NCBI RefSeq assembly: GCF_900130045.1
Contig: NZ_FQXT01000004.1
Location: 124,001 to 188,000 of the forward strand
Length of the DNA stretch: 64,000 nucleotides
Reading direction: 5' to 3'
Source of the DNA: Leeuwenhoekiella palythoae
GTDB taxonomy: Bacteria; Bacteroidota; Bacteroidia; Flavobacteriales; Flavobacteriaceae
The notes under the pieces: model-generated
The model's input: the letters and a program-made list of their open reading frames with translations, nothing else
What the model was told of the DNA's origin: nothing
Database searches by the model: none
Translations under genes and position numbers: made by a program
Shown here: piece after piece, positions 56,992 to 64,000 of the stretch
Layout: the number at the start of each line of letters is the position of its first letter
How positions within the stretch are numbered: position 1 is the stretch's first letter

Positions 56992-59100
56992 ATGTCATTG
57001 AAGACTTTTGCTTTTGGTTGCGTATTGCTTATTTCAACTACAGGAATAGCGCAACTCATAAGCGGCAATTTTGAAAAATATCCTGTTTTTAGTTCGTGTG
57101 AGACGGTTGCTGCTGCAGATTCTAAAGACTGTTTTAATCAAACCCTTATCGCTAAAATAAAGACGGAGTTTAAGATTCCGCAGGATATTTTAGATACCAA
57201 CTATAAGGGAGATATGGTTGTGCTTTTTGAGGTGACAAAAGAAGGGGTATTTAAGGTGATCAATATTACTGCAGTATCTGAAGCTTTAAGAGAAGAACTT
57301 AAGCGTGTTTTTGATGAGCTTCCTAAAGTGAAGCCGGCAACCTATAATGGTAGGCCTACGTATATGCAGTTTAGTATGCCTATTCCTGTTCCTGAAGGGC
57401 TTCGGTCTGCGTCAGATTCTTTAGAGGTTAACGATAAATCTTTCGGAGTAACACCGGTGCAGGATCTGGAATCTGAATACGATGCAATTAAAACCTTTCC
57501 TTTTAAAAATAGAGAATACAACTCTGAGTTGTACATACCTTTTTCGCATCAAACCTATAGCAGATTTGATCAAGAGATGAATGCTGTAGGCACTAACGCG
57601 CATACTGCCGGGAAGCCTTTTATTTATTCCGAGGTCAATAAATACTATGACTTAAAAGAGAAGCGCGAAATCCTGTATAAGGATAAGGAGTCTTGGTTTG
57701 GTCGTAAATTATGGAATGAACATATGGTGACGTTGCAGGGAGAAGACTACTGGTTTACTCTTGATCCAGCAGCAGATTTACAGTTCGGTTTTGAAACCGC
57801 AGATAACGAAGATCAAAGTTTCACTTATAATAATACGCGGGCTTTAATTTTTCAAGGCGGACTAGGGGAAAAGCTTAATTTTTATACGGTCTTTTATGAG
57901 AGTCAAGGTACGTTTGCGGGTTATTTTAACCGCTATGCGCGTTCTATTGCTCCAGACGGCGGTAATCCTGCTATTGTCCCGGGAAGGGGCGTAGCTGCCG
58001 AAGCTGCTGACGGTAATTTTGACTATCCGGTTGCAGAGGCTTATTTGTCGTATTCACCTAGTAAATATTTTAATTTTCAATTTGGCCACGGTAAAAATTT
58101 TATCGGTGATGGTTACCGCTCGTTGCTTTTAAGTGATAATGCGAGTCCATATCCCTTTTTTAAAATGAGTACTAGTTTTTGGAAATTTAAATATACCAAC
58201 ACGTGGATGTCTTTAAGAGATGTGCGCTCTGATGTGGTTGAGAATGGTTCGTTTAAAACCAAATTCATGGCCAATCACTACCTGAGTTTTAATGCGACCA
58301 AGCGATTAAATATAGGTCTCTTTGAGAATGTGATTTGGACAAACGATAATGATCGTGGTTTTGATCTTAATTATTTGAATCCTATTATTTTTTATCGGGC
58401 CATTGAATTTTCAACGGGATCCCGCGGCGGAAATGCTTTAATAGGTTTGAGTGCGAAGTATAAGTTCAGCAATCAGTTTAATGCATACGCACAGGTGATC
58501 ATAGATGAATTTTCTACAGGAGCTGTTTTTAGTTCTACTAAAAGTTTTCAGAACAAGCAGGGCGTTCAGTTAGGGGTGAAATATTATGATGCGTTTAATG
58601 TAGACAACCTTCAACTGCAACTGGAGTTTAATCAAGTTCGGCCTTATGTGTATAGCAATAATGAGATCATTTTAAATTATGGTCATAACAACCAGTCGAT
58701 GGCGCATTTGTGGGGAGCGAATTTTAGAGAGCTCATCGCTATTGCGCGCTACCAGAATGACCGCTGGTACGGTACTGCTAAAGCCATTTATGGAAAACGT
58801 GGTTTTGAGATAGGGGATATTGATGATGTTTATTATGGAGGAAGCATCTACGGAAATGATGAAAATATCCCGAGTGAATTTGGTATTGAAATCGGTCAAG
58901 GAAATGCCGCAACAACGCTCATTGGTAATGTAGAGCTGGGCTATATTGTAAATCCTTCAACCAATTTTAAATGCTACGCTAATGTGCTCTACCGAAACCA
59001 CACGATAGATCAATTTGATCCCGTGAACCTTGAGGAAAGTACGCTCTGGGTGAATTTTGGTATTCGTACAGATATTTTTAACTGGTATTTTGATTATTAA
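56992..59100 (+). CDS. Outer-membrane beta-barrel with N-terminal TonB-like domain, RemB-like
   Basis: A 702-residue exported protein (signal peptide MSLKTFAFGCVLLISTTGIA). Residues about 27-135 form a TonB C-terminal-like domain (FEKYPVFSSCETVAAADSKD ... FNQTLIAKIK, then YMQFSMPIPVP), with the same YPVF and Cys spacing as the two preceding proteins. The remaining ~550 residues are aromatic, alternating beta-strand sequence of an outer-membrane barrel, ending FNWYFDY. This layout fits the gliding-motility protein RemB of Flavobacterium, but I rate that name as moderate and leave the symbol empty. Confidence 0.75.
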   Translation: MSLKTFAFGCVLLISTTGIAQLISGNFEKYPVFSSCETVAAADSKDCFNQTLIAKIKTEFKIPQDILDTNYKGDMVVLFEVTKEGVFKVINITAVSEALREELKRVFDELPKVKPATYNGRPTYMQFSMPIPVPEGLRSASDSLEVNDKSFGVTPVQDLESEYDAIKTFPFKNREYNSELYIPFSHQTYSRFDQEMNAVGTNAHTAGKPFIYSEVNKYYDLKEKREILYKDKESWFGRKLWNEHMVTLQGEDYWFTLDPAADLQFGFETADNEDQSFTYNNTRALIFQGGLGEKLNFYTVFYESQGTFAGYFNRYARSIAPDGGNPAIVPGRGVAAEAADGNFDYPVAEAYLSYSPSKYFNFQFGHGKNFIGDGYRSLLLSDNASPYPFFKMSTSFWKFKYTNTWMSLRDVRSDVVENGSFKTKFMANHYLSFNATKRLNIGLFENVIWTNDNDRGFDLNYLNPIIFYRAIEFSTGSRGGNALIGLSAKYKFSNQFNAYAQVIIDEFSTGAVFSSTKSFQNKQGVQLGVKYYDAFNVDNLQLQLEFNQVRPYVYSNNEIILNYGHNNQSMAHLWGANFRELIAIARYQNDRWYGTAKAIYGKRGFEIGDIDDVYYGGSIYGNDENIPSEFGIEIGQGNAATTLIGNVELGYIVNPSTNFKCYANVLYRNHTIDQFDPVNLEESTLWVNFGIRTDIFNWYFDY

Positions 59101-59110
59101 ACTATTATAA

Positions 59111-59512
59111 ATGAAAGCAGCACTTTTAGGATTACTTATTATGTTGAGTACTCTTGCAACATCTTGCAAAAACGAAACAACGCCTATGAAAGAATTTGAT
59201 ACCAATTTTGCTCATGTAGTGTATTTCTGGTTGAAAAATCCAGAGAGTCAAGAAGATCGAAGCGCTTTTGAAGCTTCTTTGAAGAAATTTTTAAGTACCA
59301 GCGATTATGCGCAAACTCAATTTATAGGTACGCCGGCCAATACGCCTAGAGAGGTGGTTGACAATAGCTGGACGTATTCTATCATTTTAACTTTTCCATC
59401 TAAAGAAATTCAGAATAAGTATCAGCAAGAACCTGTACACCTCAAATTTATAGAAGAGTCTGAGGATCTTTGGGAGCGCGTTCAGGTTTATGATGCTGTT
59501 GGTTTAGAGTGA
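59111..59512 (+). CDS. Dabb-domain (stress-responsive alpha/beta barrel) lipoprotein
   Basis: A 133-residue protein with a lipoprotein signal (LLIMLSTLATSCKNE, lipid on the Cys) followed by one Dabb domain (about 30-130). The domain begins NFAHVVYFWLKNPESQEDR and includes the NSWTYSIILTFPSKE strand and the C-terminal DLWERVQVYDAV. Dabb domains form dimeric ferredoxin-like barrels; most members lack a known activity. It starts 10 bases after the RemB-like gene, so they may be co-expressed. Confidence 0.87.
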   Translation: MKAALLGLLIMLSTLATSCKNETTPMKEFDTNFAHVVYFWLKNPESQEDRSAFEASLKKFLSTSDYAQTQFIGTPANTPREVVDNSWTYSIILTFPSKEIQNKYQQEPVHLKFIEESEDLWERVQVYDAVGLE

Positions 59513-59658
59513 TTTGCCAAGAGTAATTGTTCTGTACTTTTTATGAAAACATACTCGGTTTTCAGTTAAGACCTTTTATTTCATTCTCATCTAAAACGGT
59601 GCTTTGTTGAGCGTTTATATTAAGTGTTGATTTGGTTGTGTAAAAGCACTTCGTGCAG

Positions 59659-59666
59659 TATCTTTG
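59659..59666 (+). promoter_or_regulatory. -7 element of the cyoE operon
   Basis: TATCTTTG matches TAnnTTTG. A TTG at 59636-59638 gives a 20-base spacer. The most upstream candidate start codon of cyoE (TTG at 59664) is inside this element, so real translation must begin downstream. Confidence 0.55.
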
Positions 59667-59684
59667 CACGACTTTTTAAAGCCC

Positions 59685-60593
59685 TTGAATAACACACTTT
59701 TGAGCCTCGTAGAAACCCATAAATCACCTTCATCTATCTGGATTGATTTTAAAGAAATCACTAAGATGCGGCTTGCCATTAGCGTGGTTTTTTCTAGTAT
59801 GGCAGGTTATCTGTTGGGGGCTTACACTTTAGATTGGGTTACTATTGTGATGCTTGCTGTTGGCGGATATTTAATGGTGGGCGCTTCTAATGCTTATAAT
59901 CAGATTTTAGAAAAAGACCTCGATGCGTTAATGGATCGCACCAAAAATCGCCCGGTACCTTCCGGCCGAATGTCAGTGCGTACTGCTTTTGTGATCGCTT
60001 GCGTTTTTACTATTCTGGGATTGGTGACACTGTATTATATCAATCCTATTACCGCAGTTTTCGGAGGGATTTCAATATTTCTATACGTTTGCGTGTATAC
60101 GCCTTTAAAAACTAAAACACCACTTTCTGTATTTGTGGGAGCATTTCCGGGGGCTATTCCTTTTATGATGGGCTGGGTTGCCGCAACAGGTGATTTTGGC
60201 ATCGAAGCCGGAACCTTATTTATGCTTCAGTTTTTTTGGCAATTTCCGCATTTCTGGGCTATCGGCTGGTTTTTGTATGAAGATTATAAAAAAGGCGGGT
60301 TCTTTATGTTACCTACCGGAAGACAAGACCGCGGTACGGCCGTGCAGGTGGTTTTATACACGATCTGGACGATATTAGTTTCTCTAATTCCTGTTTTTGG
60401 CGTCACCGGCAGGTTGTATTTAACACCTGTATCGGCGGTGTTGGTGGGGATTTTAGGTCTTGTGCTTTTATACTACGCCATTCGTTTATTCAGATTTAAA
60501 AATAATGTTACAGCAAAACGATTGATGTTGTCAAGTGTAAGTTATATCACCTTGATTCAGATCATTTATGTGGCTGATAAATTTTTGAGATAA
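59685..60593 (+). CDS. cyoE: Protohaem IX farnesyltransferase (haem O synthase)
   Basis: A UbiA-family prenyltransferase with about nine membrane helices that makes haem O from protohaem, the first step to haem A for the aa3 oxidase encoded upstream. The substrate motif NQILEKDLDALMDRTKNRP is intact, and the second Asp-rich loop is seen as EDYKKGG. I place the start at TTG 59685, because TTG 59664 falls in the promoter; TTG 59700 is an alternative. The last base of its stop codon is the first base of the next gene's ATG. Confidence 0.93.
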   Translation: MNNTLLSLVETHKSPSSIWIDFKEITKMRLAISVVFSSMAGYLLGAYTLDWVTIVMLAVGGYLMVGASNAYNQILEKDLDALMDRTKNRPVPSGRMSVRTAFVIACVFTILGLVTLYYINPITAVFGGISIFLYVCVYTPLKTKTPLSVFVGAFPGAIPFMMGWVAATGDFGIEAGTLFMLQFFWQFPHFWAIGWFLYEDYKKGGFFMLPTGRQDRGTAVQVVLYTIWTILVSLIPVFGVTGRLYLTPVSAVLVGILGLVLLYYAIRLFRFKNNVTAKRLMLSSVSYITLIQIIYVADKFLR

Positions 60594-61186
60594 TGGATTA
60601 TACTTCACAATCAGAACAAACTAAAATTGCACGTTCTAAAAAGATGATGCTTTGGTTTGGAATTATTAGTCTTTCCATGATGTTCGCCGGCTTGACTAGT
60701 GCTTACATTGTAAGTAGTGAGCGTCGTGATTGGTTGCGTGATTTTGAATTGCCACAGGCGTTTTACATCAGTACATTTATAATTATACTTAGTAGTTTGA
60801 CTATGCTTGTTGCCAAGCAAGCAGTTAAAACGAGTAAGAAAAGCTTAGCGACTATAATGCTGCTCCTCACACTAGGCTTGGGGATTGCCTTTGTTGCTTA
60901 CCAGTTCATAGGTTTTGATCAGATTATTGCTAATGGTTATTTCTTTACCGGAAGTGAAAGCACCGTAACCACTTCTTTTATTTATGCTTTTGTAATTAGT
61001 CATATTGTGCACGTTGCAGCCGGATTAATAGTGTTGTTGGTCGTGATCGTGCAGCAATTGCGCGGGAAGTATACTAAAGATCAGATGCTTGGTTTGTCTT
61101 TAGGGGCGACCTTCTGGCATTTTGTAGATATTCTCTGGGTCTACCTCTTCTTGTTTTTCATATTTGCAGACGATTTAATTCATTAA
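60593..61186 (+). CDS. Haem-copper oxidase subunit III
   Basis: A 197-residue subunit III with five membrane helices. Family segments are MMLWFGIISLSMMFAGLTSAY near the N-terminus and LGATFWHFVDILWVYLFLFF near the C-terminus. It shares one base with the cyoE stop. Subunit III stabilises the oxidase and may form an oxygen path. A second, longer subunit III gene follows, after a fresh promoter. Confidence 0.92.
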   Translation: MDYTSQSEQTKIARSKKMMLWFGIISLSMMFAGLTSAYIVSSERRDWLRDFELPQAFYISTFIIILSSLTMLVAKQAVKTSKKSLATIMLLLTLGLGIAFVAYQFIGFDQIIANGYFFTGSESTVTTSFIYAFVISHIVHVAAGLIVLLVVIVQQLRGKYTKDQMLGLSLGATFWHFVDILWVYLFLFFIFADDLIH

Positions 61187-61258
61187 CATTTGATCTCGCA
61201 AATACTAAGAATTCTTAAAAATTCTTTTTTTTGAATGGTTATAAATACCGATTATTGC

Positions 61259-61290
61259 TTTGAAAAGCATTTTTAAAATACCTATTTTTG
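61259..61290 (+). promoter_or_regulatory. Promoter of the second subunit III gene
   Basis: TTTG at 61259-61262, a 20-base spacer and TATTTTTG at 61283-61290 match the Bacteroidota consensus exactly. Transcription would begin near 61297, 21 bases before the start codon. Confidence 0.85.
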
Positions 61291-61317
61291 CAACGCTTAT
61301 AAACCCGATATTAAAAT

Positions 61318-62301
61318 ATGGACGCTACTGCTGTTAAAACAGGCACAGAAGGCAAAATTTGGGGAGGTGGAGAAGCTCAACCTCTCAAAGCTAGCTACGG
61401 AAAGATGATGATGTGGTTTTTCATCCTTTCTGATGCACTTACCTTTTCAGGATTTCTTGCCGCTTATGGATTTTCTAGATTTAAATTTGTTAACCAGTGG
61501 CCTATAGCCGATGAAGTGTTTACACACTTTCCGTTTTTACATGGTGTTGATGCACCAATGTATTATGTGGCGTTAATGACTTTCATATTGATCTTTTCAT
61601 CGGTAACTATGGTTCTTGCAGTTGATGCAGGGCATCATATGAAAAAGAACAAAGTAATATGGTATATGTTCTTTACCATTTTAGGTGGTTTTATATTCGT
61701 AGGTTCTCAAGCTTGGGAATGGGCGAATTTCATCTCAGGTGAGTATGGGGCAATTGAAACTAAAGGAGGTAAAATACTTCAAGTAGTTAATGCTGAAGGT
61801 GAGCAAGTAGCTCTAGAAAGTTTTGCTGTAGAATTGCCAAGTGCCAGAACACAGCTTACCAAGAGCGAAGCATTATGGTATGAGTCAGAAAGTTCTATGC
61901 CTGATTTTGATCTTGCAGAAGTAGTTGAAGGCTTTAAAGCAAATCCAGATCTATTAATTCGCACACAATTACTTACCGAAGCAGGTGAGAAAACAATTCT
62001 TTCTCGTGAAGAGTCTCTTGCAAAATTAGAAAATGACGCAATGGGTGTTGTTCAGGGTGCAAACCTTATTCATAATGAGTATGGTCCACCACTTTTTGCA
62101 GACTTCTTTTTCTTCATCACAGGATTTCACGGATTCCACGTATTCTCGGGTGTGATCATCAACATCATTATCTTTATCAACGTGATTTTAGGTACTTATG
62201 AGCGTAGAGGAAGTTATGAGATGGTTGAGAAAGTAGGTTTATACTGGCACTTTGTAGATTTAGTGTGGGTATTCGTATTTACATTCTTCTACTTAGTTTA
62301 A
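61318..62301 (+). CDS. Haem-copper oxidase subunit III, long form with a periplasmic or loop insert
   Basis: A 327-residue subunit III. The membrane core is like the neighbouring 197-residue copy (MMMWFFILSDALTFSGFLAAY and LYWHFVDLVWVFVFTFFYLV). Between helix 3 and helix 4 there is an extra hydrophilic insert of about 110 residues (around 142-250) beginning GEYGAIETKGGKILQVVN and ending GANLIHNEYGPP. The insert is acidic and has no motif I recognise. It is transcribed from its own promoter with the subunit IV gene. Confidence 0.92.
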   Translation: MDATAVKTGTEGKIWGGGEAQPLKASYGKMMMWFFILSDALTFSGFLAAYGFSRFKFVNQWPIADEVFTHFPFLHGVDAPMYYVALMTFILIFSSVTMVLAVDAGHHMKKNKVIWYMFFTILGGFIFVGSQAWEWANFISGEYGAIETKGGKILQVVNAEGEQVALESFAVELPSARTQLTKSEALWYESESSMPDFDLAEVVEGFKANPDLLIRTQLLTEAGEKTILSREESLAKLENDAMGVVQGANLIHNEYGPPLFADFFFFITGFHGFHVFSGVIINIIIFINVILGTYERRGSYEMVEKVGLYWHFVDLVWVFVFTFFYLV

Positions 62302-62326
62302 TAATAAAGGATTTAAAAAATAGATA

Positions 62327-62686
62327 ATGGCACACGACGCAACAAATCACGGATCAGCCACAAAAAGAATTTGGACGGTTTTTGCAATCCTTTCGGTTGT
62401 AACAATTGTAGAAGTTATTTTAGGTATCATCAGACCGGCATTTTTAGTGGAAACTCACTTACTGAGAATGCACTTACTTAACTGGGTCTTTATAATCCTT
62501 ACCATTTATAAAGCATATTATATCACTTGGGCATTTATGCACATGGAGCACGAAACTAAAGGGTTACGTCGCTCTATTGTTTGGACAGCCATTTTCTTGA
62601 TATGCTACTTGATCTTCATTCTTTTAACCGAAGGTGATTATATCTTTGACGTTTATGATGAAGGATATATCAGCTGGGATTTCTAA
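62327..62686 (+). CDS. Cytochrome c oxidase subunit IV
   Basis: A 119-residue protein with three membrane helices, of the bacterial subunit IV type (CtaF/CyoD-like). Typical segments are RIWTVFAILSVVTIVEVILG and AFMHMEHETKGLRRSI. It completes the oxidase with subunits I-III, 25 bases after the long subunit III. A terminator follows. Confidence 0.9.
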   Translation: MAHDATNHGSATKRIWTVFAILSVVTIVEVILGIIRPAFLVETHLLRMHLLNWVFIILTIYKAYYITWAFMHMEHETKGLRRSIVWTAIFLICYLIFILLTEGDYIFDVYDEGYISWDF

Positions 62687-62704
62687 ACAGAACGAATTAT
62701 AGAA

Positions 62705-62732
62705 AAAAAGACGGCAAGCGCCGTCTTTTTTT
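62705..62732 (+). terminator. Terminator after subunit IV
   Basis: An 11-bp stem (62705-62715 with 62720-62730) with an AAGC loop and a T-run, 18 bases after the stop codon. Confidence 0.92.
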
Positions 62733-62764
62733 ATGCCTTATTTCTTGAAAAGCGGTCTGTGATG

Positions 62765-62772
62765 TACCTTTG
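62765..62772 (+). promoter_or_regulatory. -7 element of the hypothetical-SCO unit
   Basis: TACCTTTG matches TAnnTTTG 34 bases before the next start codon; a TTG at 62745-62747 gives a 17-base spacer, slightly short. Confidence 0.5.
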
Positions 62773-62805
62773 CAACCGCTATAAATACAGCGTAAAAAGG
62801 TTGAG

Positions 62806-63438
62806 ATGAAGAAGTTTATTGTACTGGGAGTATTATTTATTCTACCTATTGTTGCGTATCTCTTTTTTGCTTCTGGGGTACATAATTTTGCTAAACTTCC
62901 TGTTTTAGAAGAGCAGTTACCGGAATTGCCCTTTGATCAAAAGGTAAAGCTTCAGGATAAGATCACTGTACTTGGATTTTTAGGAAGTACTATCGAGCGG
63001 GAAGGAGGTGATCTTTTCAACTTAAATCAAAAGATTTTCAAGCCATTTGCTGCCTTTGATGATTTTCAGTTTGTATATCTGGTGCCCGAGGAGATTGATG
63101 ATGCAGCCTTAGAAAAAGTAACCTACGAACTTGGGCAATTAGTAGATTTGTCAAATTGGTATTTTATAAAAACTTCTCAAGAGCGTATACATACAGTGTT
63201 TAACAATTTAAATACTCCATACAGTTTAGAGGCTGATGGCGGATCTCCATACATTTTTATCATCGATAAAGATCGTAACCTTAGAGGGCGGGATGATGAT
63301 GAGGATTACGGGGTGTTGTATGGCTATGATAGTACTGATATCGCAGAATTGGCTGATAAAATGAAAGATGATGTAAAGATTATTTTAGCCGAATACCGCC
63401 TGGCGCTGAAAAAGAATAATGCTGATCGCAAAAAATAA
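62806..63438 (+). CDS. Membrane-anchored protein of unknown function next to SCO
   Basis: A 210-residue protein with one N-terminal membrane helix (about 4-24) and a periplasmic part. Segments such as QDKITVLGFLGSTIERE and PYIFIIDKDRNLRGR (near residues 145-160) look like strands of a thioredoxin fold, but no CxxC or CxxxC is present. It starts after a terminator and is followed by SCO after five bases, so I infer a role in oxidase assembly. No firm family assignment. Confidence 0.8.
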   Translation: MKKFIVLGVLFILPIVAYLFFASGVHNFAKLPVLEEQLPELPFDQKVKLQDKITVLGFLGSTIEREGGDLFNLNQKIFKPFAAFDDFQFVYLVPEEIDDAALEKVTYELGQLVDLSNWYFIKTSQERIHTVFNNLNTPYSLEADGGSPYIFIIDKDRNLRGRDDDEDYGVLYGYDSTDIAELADKMKDDVKIILAEYRLALKKNNADRKK

Positions 63439-63443
63439 ATGCT

Positions 63444-64000
63444 ATGAATAGAAAAAAAACCTATATAGGAATTGCTGTCATCGTTTTGATTTTTGGAATC
63501 ATTGTAATTCCAAAAATTATCGATAGGTCTATGCGCGGTGAGGTTGTAGATAACGATCGTCTCAATGTTGGGCAATTAGATACTCAGGAAAATGATGGTG
63601 AACTGGCATATATCAATATAAATGGCGCTGATCGCAAAGTCCCGCATTTTGAGTTTATAGATCAGAATAGAGATACGATCACAGAGGAGACTTATAAGGG
63701 AAAAGTCTTTTTAGTGGAATTTTTCTTCACAAGTTGCCCTACTATTTGCATCCCGATGAACAAAAATCTCGTACTTATACAAAACAAGTTTCAAGATAAC
63801 CCTGACTTTGGTATTGCAAGTTTTAGTATTGATCCTGAGCACGACACTCCGGAAGTTTTAAAGGAGTATACTGAAAGCTATGGAATCACCGATCCTGACT
63901 GGCATTTGATGACCGGAGACCGCAAAGAGATTTACGAGCTGGCTAACGTGGGCTTTAATCTTTTGGCGCAGGAAAACCCTAATATTGAAGGTAATTTTCA
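63444..64000 (+). CDS. SCO-family copper chaperone, 3' end outside window
   Basis: The first 185 residues of a SCO1/SenC protein, cut by the window edge. An N-terminal membrane helix (about 7-24) anchors it to the inner membrane; the thioredoxin-like domain carries the copper-binding motif CPTIC (Cys98, Cys102). The conserved His that completes the site should lie beyond the window. SCO proteins deliver copper to the CuA site of subunit II, which fits the coxB gene at 36 kb. Confidence 0.93.
   Translation, partial: MNRKKTYIGIAVIVLIFGIIVIPKIIDRSMRGEVVDNDRLNVGQLDTQENDGELAYININGADRKVPHFEFIDQNRDTITEETYKGKVFLVEFFFTSCPTICIPMNKNLVLIQNKFQDNPDFGIASFSIDPEHDTPEVLKEYTESYGITDPDWHLMTGDRKEIYELANVGFNLLAQENPNIEGNF

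Overview
The window is chromosomal core DNA from a member of the Bacteroidota, most likely a marine Flavobacteriaceae. That placement rests on the gene families: SprA of the type IX secretion and gliding machinery, an alternative complex III (Act) operon joined to a cytochrome oxidase, the ruvA-sprA-gcvH order, a DUF2723 membrane protein, and ExbB/ExbD/ExbD gene sets. It also rests on promoters of the Bacteroidota type (TAnnTTTG at -7, TTTG about 20 nt upstream) and on A/T-rich translation starts with weak Shine-Dalgarno sequences. No rRNA, insertion sequence, prophage or CRISPR array was seen.

Layout. 1-2005: a cut-off membrane protein, a small histidine kinase and its LuxR-type regulator. 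2245-4307: rpoN (sigma-54) and a membrane protein. 4295-10699, minus strand: a beta-barrel protein, an ExbB/membrane protein/ExbD/ExbD proton-channel operon, tRNA-Ser(GGA), cytoplasmic asparaginase, an acyltransferase and TatD. 10802-11239: a retropepsin-like protein. 11264-11773: a non-coding array of four ~126-bp repeats with covarying inverted segments, the least explained part of the window. 11921-20149: glycosylasparaginase, a metallophosphoesterase, a secreted surface protein, a cysteine-free thioredoxin-fold protein, a polysaccharide deacetylase and a giant DUF2723 protein. 20408-20480: tRNA-Gln(TTG) with its own promoter and terminator. 20574-21825: a hypothetical protein and a universal stress protein. 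21959-26518: rimP-nusA-infB behind a leader hairpin.

27189-39049 is a continuous respiratory operon, actABCDEF-coxB-coxA, encoding a quinol:cytochrome c oxidoreductase and the catalytic core of an aa3-type oxidase. The remaining oxidase parts lie about 20 kb downstream at 59.7-64.0 kb: cyoE, two subunit III genes, subunit IV, a hypothetical membrane-anchored protein and a SCO copper chaperone cut by the window end. Between the two blocks are ruvB, a cytochrome P450, queG, an MFS sugar-type transporter, malic enzyme, ruvA, sprA, gcvH, vanZ-like, two TonB-type proteins, an outer-membrane barrel resembling RemB, and a Dabb-domain lipoprotein.

Together the genes cover energy conservation (Act/Cox plus haem A and CuA assembly), proton-driven outer-membrane energisation (ExbBD, TonB), type IX secretion and gliding (SprA, RemB-like), recombination (RuvAB) and translation (rimP-nusA-infB, queG, two tRNAs). 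I found no clear undescribed multi-gene defence or metabolic system. The strongest lead for something new is the repeat array at 11264-11773.
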